A DNA stretch of 64,000 nucleotides, from positions 1 through 64,000 of the forward strand of contig JAJZMD010000162.1 of assembly GCA_021803085.1 (NCBI GenBank). Direction: 5' to 3'. The position numbers and the translations under genes were made by a program. Positions 58,149 to 64,000 of the stretch are shown piece after piece. The stretch is from Actinomycetes bacterium (lineage in GTDB: Bacteria > Actinomycetota > Acidimicrobiia > Acidimicrobiales > RAAP-2). Each line of letters opens with the position of its first letter. Position 1 is the stretch's first letter. The notes beneath the pieces were generated by a model that saw only the letters and a program-made list of their open reading frames with translations, made no database searches and was not told the DNA's origin.

Positions 58149-58239
58149 CTCCGTGTGAATTGCCCCGACGACGGCTGGCGCATCGGCCGGCCATGCGGCA
58201 CGCTCCTCACATCGACCAGCTTCCGGCGGGATCGCATCG

Positions 58240-58773
58240 ATGAGCGGCATCGCGACCAACGGGCGAGTGTCCACGCTCCGGGGCCCTCCGGTGGGCGAGA
58301 TCGACGGCCGGCGCGTCCGCGTCGTCCTCACGATCGCGTGCACGGGCGTGCTGGCGGCCCTCGCGGCGTCGCTCTTCGTCGCTGGCGCTCGTAAGAACGC
58401 ACAGATCACGGCCCTGCACCGCCATGGTGTTCCGGTCGTCGTGACCGTCACGAGCTGCATGGGCCTTCTCGGCGGCAGCGGGAGCAACGCGGCGGGGTAC
58501 ACGTGCCGCGGCAGCTTCGCCCTCCACGACCACCGCTACCTCGACAACATCCCCGGGTCACGCGACCGGCCTCCGGGCACGACGCTCCACGCCGTCACCT
58601 TGGAATCGGACCCCGGCCTGCTCACGACGACGAGCCAGCTCGCGAGCGACCGCGCGTCCGCCGGGGTGTTCCTTCTGCCCACGGTGCTCGTGCTCGTGCT
58701 CGTGCTCGTGGTGGCGGTCTTGCTCGCGCTGAGGCGCTCCCGACGGAGGTCGCCGCCGGCATCCCGGCACTGA
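58240..58773 (+). CDS. Hypothetical two-helix membrane protein
   Basis: 177 residues, not recognised. A membrane helix at ~28-48 and a very regular second helix at ~145-165 (VLVLVLVLVV from a hexamer repeat) flank an extracytoplasmic domain with 'GVPVVVTVTSCMGLL' and 'GYTCRGSF' (two Cys) and 'DPGLLTT'. The layout resembles DUF3592-type proteins but I cannot confirm it. A basic C-terminal tail follows. It is divergent from amtB; start ATG 58240 is not supported by a clear ribosome site. Confidence 0.6.
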   Translation: MSGIATNGRVSTLRGPPVGEIDGRRVRVVLTIACTGVLAALAASLFVAGARKNAQITALHRHGVPVVVTVTSCMGLLGGSGSNAAGYTCRGSFALHDHRYLDNIPGSRDRPPGTTLHAVTLESDPGLLTTTSQLASDRASAGVFLLPTVLVLVLVLVVAVLLALRRSRRRSPPASRH

Positions 58774-58835
58774 CCTCACGTCGCGGCGAGGAGACGGGGA
58801 CCGGTCCGGCCGGGTCTTCCCTCCGCGCCGGTTCC

Positions 58836-58890
58836 GGCTACGGCACCTGGCTCCGGCTACGGCACCTGGCTCCGGCTACGGCAGCTGGCT
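58836..58890. repeat. 19-bp tandem repeat between convergent membrane-protein genes
   Basis: Nearly three copies of ccggctacggcacctggct lie end to end just beyond the stop of the downstream (minus) gene at 58889. The unit is not a multiple of three and lies outside coding sequence. No terminator-like T-run is seen. Confidence 0.8.
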
Positions 58891-59590
58891 ACGGCAGCCG
58901 TCCCTCGGCGACGCTCTCCCGCTCGCCCGCGCCCAACCGGGCGCCACCGCGGCGGGTGGTGCCAGGTGGCGTGTACCGCTTGCTCCGAGCGGGCGTCACC
59001 GCGCGCGGCGGGCCCACCCCCGCACCTCGATCTCGACCGCCTCCAGGAGCCGCCCCCGTGCCCGTCGCCTCACGCAGGTCCCTCTGGGCGCGGTACGCCC
59101 GCACGATGAGCCACGCGCCGAAGAGCACGTACGGCACGCCGAAGCCCCAATAACGAAGGTTGAACACCGCCAAGCCGTACAGCGCCATCGCGCAGCCGAG
59201 CAACAGGCGCTTGCGCAGCCACGCCGTGGCCAGCATGGCGAGCGCCAGGATCAACAGCACGCCCAGGAGGTCGGCGTAGAGGGACAGCGAGACGTGCTTC
59301 GAGTTGGCGAGCCCGTCCTTCAGGTACGCGGGCGGGTCGTTGGCCGAGAGCGCGCCGTACAGGAGGAGGGCGATCGCCGCGGCGAACGGCGCTGCCAGCA
59401 GCCCGACGAGCCGCTCCTTGTCGTCGGCGGAGCGGGCAGATCGCTCCAGTTCTTCGACGGAGCGCGGCCCGTCACCGTTACGTTCTCGTTGGGCCGGTCC
59501 CGGCGGTTTGAGCACCAGGCTGCTCAGCCTGTCGAGGAAGCGGGTCGATCCGGACCCGCCGGGAGTGGTCGGACGTTGGACAGTCGTCAC
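58889..59590 (-). CDS. Hypothetical membrane protein
   Basis: 233 residues from GTG 59590; a longer frame to 59662 looks non-coding. Not recognised. A soluble N-terminus with 'SVEELERSARSADDKERLVGLLAAPFAA' leads into four membrane helices (about 65-85, 105-130, 134-150, 152-168), ending 'YGLAVFNLRYWGFGVPYVLFGAWLIVRAYRAQRDLRE'. The tail is Gly/Arg/Pro-rich. The helix-plus-R-A-Y-R-x-Q-R ending is common in small actinobacterial membrane proteins. Function unknown. Confidence 0.65.
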   Translation of the reverse strand: MTTVQRPTTPGGSGSTRFLDRLSSLVLKPPGPAQRERNGDGPRSVEELERSARSADDKERLVGLLAAPFAAAIALLLYGALSANDPPAYLKDGLANSKHVSLSLYADLLGVLLILALAMLATAWLRKRLLLGCAMALYGLAVFNLRYWGFGVPYVLFGAWLIVRAYRAQRDLREATGTGAAPGGGRDRGAGVGPPRAVTPARSKRYTPPGTTRRGGARLGAGERESVAEGRLP

Positions 59591-59960
59591 CGCGGCAGCG
59601 TATTCCGGCGCTCCCGGACAGGCGAGAGGGAACGGTCCGTAACGACAGGTGTTCTCACGCACGAAAACCGCCGTTCACACGGGTGAAACATTGTCGCCTG
59701 CAGACGCCTCGTGGACGTGGGACATGGGAGGAACGTTCGACATCGCGCCAATGCTCTCCCGGCTCTCCCGGCGGTAGCCTGCTCTCCGTGGTTGGACGCA
59801 TGAAGAGCTCGGACCTTCCCTCGATGTCGCTCTCGAGGACAGCCGCGCATGCGCTTCGACGCCGCTGCGCTTCTCACCGCACCGCTCTGCGCCGCGGCCG
59901 GCCGAATGCGGAAGCCTTCCTCCGGGGCCCCCGTTCCCATCGCACTCTGGTGAGCTCCTC

Positions 59961-60452
59961 GTGCAGCTGAGCGCCGGCCTGGAGTTCGCACGCGAGCACT
60001 CGCAGGGGGTGCTGGTCACCCGCCGCGCGGACGGCCGACCCCAGCTCTCGAACATTCTGTACCACGTGAGCGGGAGCCACGTGAGCGGGAGCCACGTGAG
60101 CGGCAGCCATGTGAGCGGGAACCAGCGCAGCGGAGAGCCCGACCCTGTGGTCCGGATCTCCATCACCGACACCCGGGCGAAGACGAAGAACCTTCGGCGC
60201 GAGCCGTTCGCCTCCCTCTACGTCCCCGGTGAGTCGTTCTGGTCCTACGTGGTGCTCGATGCCACTGCGGAGCTCTCGCCCGTCGCAGCGGCGGCTGACG
60301 ACTCGACCGTCGAAGAGCTCGTCCAGCTCTACCGTGCGATCCGCGGCGAGGACCACCCCGACTGGTCCGAGTACCGGGAGACCATGGTCACCGAACGTCG
60401 ACTTGTCGCCCGCCTGCACCCGACGCACGCCTACGGCGTCACGCAACGCTGA
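59961..60452 (+). CDS. PPOX-class protein (likely F420-dependent) with SHVSG repeat insert
   Basis: 163 residues; GTG start. The split-barrel FMN/F420-binding fold is indicated by 'GVLVTRRADGRPQLSNILYHV' at the start, 'VVRISITDTRAKTKNLRREPFASLYV' in the middle and 'TVEELVQLYRAIRGEDHPDWSEYRETMVTERRLVARLHPTHAYG' at the end, typical of actinobacterial TIGR03618-type PPOX/F420 proteins. Between strands 2 and 3 lie four SHVSG repeats. Substrate unknown. The 370 bp upstream (59591-59960) form a divergent intergenic region with a possible -10 (TAGCCT, 59775-59780) and short frames that I do not trust as genes. Confidence 0.8.
   Translation: MQLSAGLEFAREHSQGVLVTRRADGRPQLSNILYHVSGSHVSGSHVSGSHVSGNQRSGEPDPVVRISITDTRAKTKNLRREPFASLYVPGESFWSYVVLDATAELSPVAAAADDSTVEELVQLYRAIRGEDHPDWSEYRETMVTERRLVARLHPTHAYGVTQR
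60063..60122 (+). repeat. Four-copy 15-bp repeat inside the PPOX gene
   Basis: cacgtgagcgggagc occurs at 60063-60077, 60078-60092, 60093-60107 and 60108-60122; the last copies carry single changes. It encodes (H/S)-VSG repeats and keeps the frame. Confidence 0.94.
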
Positions 60453-60467
60453 GGGGATCGGCCGGGT

Positions 60468-60545
60468 CGGTGGCGGCAGCCGGGTCGGTGGCGGCAGCCG
60501 CGGCCCGGTCGGCCCCACCGCGGTCGGCGGCAGCCGGGTCGGATC
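60468..60545. repeat. 18-bp-based repeat between the PPOX and Fe-S protein genes
   Basis: The 100-bp gap between two convergent genes is mostly copies of ccgggtcggtggcggcag and shortened variants. No T-run or clear terminator stem is visible. Confidence 0.75.
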
Positions 60546-60552
60546 CGGCGGC

Positions 60553-62724
60553 TCAGCCCTCGGCCGGCTGGGTGGTGCCAGTCCAGGTGGCGGCGCCGCG
60601 TCCCGGTCCGGCTGGTTCGGGCAGGTGCATGGACTCCTCGACGAGCTGCGCGATGTCGAGGACCCGGACCGACTCCTCCTTGCCGTTGGCCCGAACCGCG
60701 TCGTCCAGCATGATCATGCAGTAAGGGCAGGCGGTCGACACGACGTCCGCGCCGGTGCCGAGCGCCTCGAGGGTCCGATCCACGTTCACGCGGGTTCCGA
60801 TGCTCTCCTCCATCCACATCCGCGCCCCCCCTGCGCCGCAACAGAAGCCCCGTTCCCTGCACCGGCGCATTTCGACATTGCGGGCACCAGGGATCGCGTC
60901 GATGACGGTCCGCGGCTCGTCGAAGACCCTGTTGTGCCGCCCGAGGTAGCAGGGGTCGTGGTACGTGACGGTGCCCGTGTAGCCGGCGCCCGGGACGATC
61001 TTCCCGGCACGCACGAGGTGGTCCAGCAGCTCAGCGTGGTGCACGACTTCGTAACTGCCGCCGAGGGCCGGGTACTCGTTCTTCAGGGTGTTGAAGCAGT
61101 GCGGGCACGTCGCGACGATCTTCTTCACGCCCGCTGCGGCGAGGGTCGCGATGTTGGCCTTCGCCTGCTCCTGGTAGAGGTACTCGTTGCCGATGCGGCG
61201 CGCCGGGTCTCCGGTGCAGCTCTCCTTCGGCCCGAGGATCGCGAAGCGGACCCCAGCCCGGTGCAGCAGCCGCGCCGTCGCCTGCACCTGACGACGGGCC
61301 CGCTCGTCGAGCGCTCCTGCGCAACCGACCCAGTAGAGGTACTCGATGTCGTCGGGGATCATGTCCCCGACCACCGGCACCTCGAACTCGAGCGCCTGGG
61401 TCCACTCGGTCCGCTTCGAGCTGCCGAGCCCCCAGGGGTCGCCCTGGCTCTCGACGTTGCGCAGCATGAGACCGGCCTCGTGCGGGAAGCTCGACTCCAT
61501 CAAGACCTGGTAGCGGCGCATGTCGACGATCGCGTCGACGTGCTCGATGTCGACGGGGCACTGCTCCACGCAGGAGCCGCACGTGGTGCAGGCCCAGAGC
61601 ACGTCGGGCTCGATGACGCCCGGCACCAGTGCCTCGGCCTCGGCGGTGGCAACCTCGCCGTGACCGCCGCCCTGGGCTCGACCGTCCGGCGAGCCGTCCT
61701 GCCCCGCTGCGGCGGCCGGGGCGGCCTTCCGCGCGAGCAGGCGCGACGACTGGGAGAACATGTTGTCGCGCAGTGCCATGACCACGAGCTTGGGGGACAG
61801 CGGCTTGCCCGTGTTCCACGCCGGGCACACCGACTGGCACCTTCCGCACTCCGTGCACGTCACGAAATCCAGCATCTGCTTCCACGTGAAGTTCTCGATG
61901 AAGCCGGCACCGAAGACGGTGTCCTCCGTCACGTTCTCCATGTCCATGTCGGGGGTCTTGTCGAGCCCGCCGAGGGCGCGCGGGCGGCGCGAGAACGCCA
62001 CGTTGAAAGGCGCGACGAAGATGTGCAGGTGCTTCGAGTACGAGACGAACACGAGGAACCCGCTGATGATCGCGACGTTGAGGAGGAGGAACGTCGTCGC
62101 CAGCGTGCCGTCCACCCCGTGCCCCAGTCCTGCGAGACCCGCCCCGATCACGTGCGAGGCGAACGCCCAATCTCCGTAGGGGAACTGACTCGGCTTCGTG
62201 TCGACCTGCGCACCCCTGTAAAGAAGCAGGCTCGCGATCACGCCGAAGATGAAAAGGAGCGTCAACCAGGCGGCATCGGTGTGCGAGCCGTAGAACCTCG
62301 AAGCCCGCTCTTTCCTCGACGGGGCGTTCTTGAGGCGGATCACCGTGAACACGCCGAGCGCGACGAGGACCGCGGTGGCGAAGAAGTCTTCGATGAAGCC
62401 GAGCACGGGCGACGTCCCGATCCCAGGAAAATGGAAGCCCGGCTGGAAGAGGTCTCCGTACGCCTCGACGATCGTGAAGAGCAGGATCATGAATCCCCAC
62501 ATCGTGAAGAAATGAGCCAGCCCGGGAACCGTCCACTTCAAGAGCTTCCGCTGTCCGGCGACCTCGGTCACCTCCGCCTCGGCCTTCCGGCCCAAGTCGC
62601 GGCGCAACCGCTCAGGGGCGGCCTGCCCACTACGAACGAGCCGGGAGATCCAGTGGAAGCGGCGGCCGGCGACCGCGACACAGACCACGGTCACCACCAT
62701 GCCTACGGCGATCCTGACTGGCAC
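60553..62724 (-). CDS. Membrane-anchored Fe-S oxidoreductase (heterodisulfide-reductase-like, CCG domains)
   Basis: 723 residues. An N-terminal membrane part of about six helices (~1-250, NarI/cytochrome-b-like, with His pairs such as 'GLAHFFTMWG' and 'SKHLHIFVAP') is followed by two 4Fe-4S motifs, 'CTECGRCQSVCP' and 'CTTCGSCVEQCP'. Two CCG domains follow: 'YWVGCAGALDERA' with 'CPHCFNTLKNEYP', and 'YHDPCYLGRHN' with 'GFCCGAGGARMW' and 'CPYCMIML'. This architecture is the actinobacterial (Fe-S)-binding oxidoreductase (M. tuberculosis Rv0338c type), probably passing electrons between a soluble donor such as ETF and membrane quinone. The linker at ~350-375 is low-complexity. Confidence 0.88.
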   Translation of the reverse strand: MPVRIAVGMVVTVVCVAVAGRRFHWISRLVRSGQAAPERLRRDLGRKAEAEVTEVAGQRKLLKWTVPGLAHFFTMWGFMILLFTIVEAYGDLFQPGFHFPGIGTSPVLGFIEDFFATAVLVALGVFTVIRLKNAPSRKERASRFYGSHTDAAWLTLLFIFGVIASLLLYRGAQVDTKPSQFPYGDWAFASHVIGAGLAGLGHGVDGTLATTFLLLNVAIISGFLVFVSYSKHLHIFVAPFNVAFSRRPRALGGLDKTPDMDMENVTEDTVFGAGFIENFTWKQMLDFVTCTECGRCQSVCPAWNTGKPLSPKLVVMALRDNMFSQSSRLLARKAAPAAAAGQDGSPDGRAQGGGHGEVATAEAEALVPGVIEPDVLWACTTCGSCVEQCPVDIEHVDAIVDMRRYQVLMESSFPHEAGLMLRNVESQGDPWGLGSSKRTEWTQALEFEVPVVGDMIPDDIEYLYWVGCAGALDERARRQVQATARLLHRAGVRFAILGPKESCTGDPARRIGNEYLYQEQAKANIATLAAAGVKKIVATCPHCFNTLKNEYPALGGSYEVVHHAELLDHLVRAGKIVPGAGYTGTVTYHDPCYLGRHNRVFDEPRTVIDAIPGARNVEMRRCRERGFCCGAGGARMWMEESIGTRVNVDRTLEALGTGADVVSTACPYCMIMLDDAVRANGKEESVRVLDIAQLVEESMHLPEPAGPGRGAATWTGTTQPAEG

Positions 62725-62962
62725 GAGTCCTCCTATGGCAGCTCGGGCGGTTCGCCAGCGGGCTCACGCGGTGAAGAGCGGTGCCGGCAGGTCTCCGGCG
62801 CGGCACCTGCTCCCGCAGCAACCACCCGGCGACCGAGGTGCACGCTCGGGCGCAGGCCGTCGCGACAACCATCGGCCCGGACGCGGACCCGGCCGTTGCG
62901 CCACCCCTCTGGCGCAGTCGGAAGGATCCATGGCGTGCAAGACGATAGTGTGACGCCGGCTC

Positions 62963-63036
62963 GCGGGCGTAGTTCAGCGGCAGAACATCAGCTTCCCAAG
63001 CTGAGAACGCGGGTTCGATTCCCGTCGCCCGCTCCA
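62963..63036 (+). tRNA. tRNA-Gly (anticodon CCC), CCA encoded
   Basis: Acceptor GCGGGCG/CGCCCGC, anticodon stem TCAGC/GCTGA around loop TTCCCAA, T-arm GCGGGTTCGATTCCCGT, discriminator T and then an encoded CCA (63034-63036). The anticodon CCC reads GGG. Confidence 0.96.
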
Positions 63037-63437
63037 CAATATTCCCTGGTGAGAAAGCCAGGACCACCGCCCACGGCGACGACAAAACCGCCGCGCACGG
63101 CCGGCGGGACGGGGCGCGGGGCGAACGGGGCCGTCGAGGGCGAGCGGGACCGCCGCGGGCGGGGGGCAAGGGCGGGCCGACGCCCGAGCCCGGGGAACGC
63201 GCCACCGGGGCGAGACCCGGCCCAATGGACTGGGAGGGGGGCCACGGTTTGAAGCGGCGCTGACGGACCGGCAGGGCGAAGCGGGCAGCGGGCGCGAGGG
63301 GACCGCGAGGGGAGCCAGGGGGACAGCACAGGACGGAGAGGGCGCGGCGGAACAGCGCAGCCCAAGCAAGGGGCGGGGAACCGAGGGCATACTTGCTACC
63401 TGCGAGACGCAGAGTGGCAGGCCAGGAGGGGAGCCCG
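63037..63437 (+). other. Gene-free G-rich block downstream of tRNA-Gly
   Basis: About 400 bp without a convincing gene on either strand. From ~63100 to 63370 the plus strand is very rich in G-runs (ggggcgcggggcg, gggcggggggc, gaggggagccaggggg), a strong strand asymmetry compatible with G-quadruplex formation. The Shine-Dalgarno of the next gene is at its end. Confidence 0.6.
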
Positions 63438-63791
63438 ATGTGGTCTGTGAAGGTCAACCGGGACGAGTTGCTGAAGGTCGTCGAGCAGAATCGAGCGCAT
63501 CATCATGAAGTGTTCGAGAAGGCCCTCGGCAAGTTCCGGGAGGCCGTGCTCGAGGACTTCGAGGCAAAGATCGAGATCCTGCGCAAGGGCAAGATCCCCG
63601 ACACCTACCTGCGCCTGACACGGCCCGAGGACCACACGGATACATACGACACGGTGATCGGGATGCTCAAGATGAGCACCGACGAGGTGGTCGAGCTCGG
63701 TACCGAAGAGTACGCCAACTACGTCCAGGACCAATGGTCGTGGACCCGCCAGTTCAGGTCGACGGCCGCAAGCTACGGCGTAAGGGCCTGA
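63438..63791 (+). CDS. Conserved hypothetical small protein
   Basis: 117 residues from ATG 63438, preceded by AGGAGGGGAG; a longer frame to 63393 is rejected for this reason. The sequence is charged and helical: 'MWSVKVNRDELLKVVEQNRAHHHEVFEKALGKFREAVLEDFEAKIEILRKGK', then 'TYDTVIGMLKMSTDEVVELGTEEYANYVQDQWSW'. It matches my memory of a conserved hypothetical family in actinobacteria and phages, with the same 'YD--I-ML-MS-DD-IEL-E-EF--YV-D-W' pattern. Function unknown. The next gene starts 4 bp downstream. Confidence 0.75.
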   Translation: MWSVKVNRDELLKVVEQNRAHHHEVFEKALGKFREAVLEDFEAKIEILRKGKIPDTYLRLTRPEDHTDTYDTVIGMLKMSTDEVVELGTEEYANYVQDQWSWTRQFRSTAASYGVRA

Positions 63792-63795
63792 TCCG

Positions 63796-64000
63796 ATGCG
63801 CGGAATCGATCACACGTGCTCGACCCGTTGGGCATTCGATCATGGGTTCGTCGATGCAGACTGCCCGATGGACCTCACCTGGTGCATCAACGAGAAGCGG
63901 GACGTCATCATGCGTCAGCGTGAGCCGAACCCGAAGGCGGCCCGTCTGCTCCTCTGGCAGAAGAAGCCACTCAAGCTCTACTACGCACCCTGGGACTGGA
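63796..64000 (+). CDS. Hypothetical protein, C-terminus beyond window
   Basis: ATG 63796 opens a frame that is still open at the window edge (68 codons seen). It is rich in Trp and Cys: 'DHTCSTRWAFDHGFVDADCPMDLTWCINEKRD', then 'LLLWQKKPLKLYYAPWDW'. I do not recognise it. The three cysteines in the first 32 residues could bind a metal. It lies 4 bp after the preceding small gene, so the two are probably one operon. Confidence 0.55.
   Translation, partial: MRGIDHTCSTRWAFDHGFVDADCPMDLTWCINEKRDVIMRQREPNPKAARLLLWQKKPLKLYYAPWDW

Noticed and set aside
59683-59970. Small plus-strand gene upstream of the PPOX gene
   Set aside because: It overlaps the PPOX start out of frame and has a shadow-like composition; a possible -10 at 59775 more likely serves the PPOX gene.
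60229-63252. 1007-codon plus-strand open frame
   Set aside because: Antisense to the Fe-S oxidoreductase and crossing tRNA-Gly; no recognisable domain.

Overview
This 64 kb window is high-GC chromosomal DNA from a Gram-positive actinobacterium. The class Acidimicrobiia is my best guess, but I infer it only from gene content. Supporting signs are the dnaK-grpE-dnaJ-hspR-clpB operon with an HspR-type operator, a SenX3/RegX3-like two-component pair, a split PurS/PurQ/PurL synthetase, a PPOX-fold protein of the F420-linked type, an actinobacterial ABC-ctaA neighbourhood, many GTG starts, frequent 4-bp ATGA/GTGA overlaps, and several start codons only 6-7 nt behind a -10-like hexamer (leaderless transcripts).

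Layout. 1-1.6 kb: minus-strand tail of a conjugation-like locus (TrbL/VirB6-like and small VirB2/DUF6112-like membrane proteins). 1.7-4.2 kb: sensor kinase and regulator. 4.3-8.6 kb: serS, an ABC-2 exporter and heme A synthase ctaA. 8.6-13.4 kb: a loose region with tRNA-Glu, -Asp and -Phe, gene debris (MarR, DinB and possible transposase fragments), a secreted Kelch protein, a secreted transglycosylase-like protein and a 16-bp tandem repeat. 13.5-18.3 kb: an FtsX-type permease with two unequal ATPases. 18.5-27 kb: peptide ABC transporter (fused DppD-DppF ATPase, two permeases, two paralogous binding proteins). 27.2-30.5 kb: a DUF2505 protein, a UbiB-family kinase and PspA. 30.6-44.1 kb: pyrE and nine purine genes (purM, F, L, Q, S, C, B, D, A), interrupted by an HNH-endonuclease gene on the other strand. 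44.1-45.6 kb: a MoaD-like protein coupled to a BNR-propeller protein. 45.7-52.6 kb: chaperone operon. 52.8-53.5 kb: gpm. 53.6-58.0 kb: amtB-glnB-glnD nitrogen operon with a GlnR-like operator. 58.2-64 kb: membrane proteins, a PPOX protein, a membrane Fe-S oxidoreductase, tRNA-Gly, and two small genes at the right edge (the last one partial).

The most unusual property is the number of short tandem repeats. They occur at the 3' ends of housekeeping genes (serS, purF, purB, purD, clpB, glnD, and the TrbL-like gene), inside protein loops or linkers (the sensor-kinase ATPase domain, GrpE, the PPOX protein), and between genes. Units inside coding sequence are multiples of 3 bp; several outside are not (8, 16 and 19 bp). 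Other points of interest are an ABC transporter whose two ATPases have complementary motif defects, and a ubiquitin-like MoaD protein ending in Gly-Gly that is translationally coupled to a beta-propeller protein.
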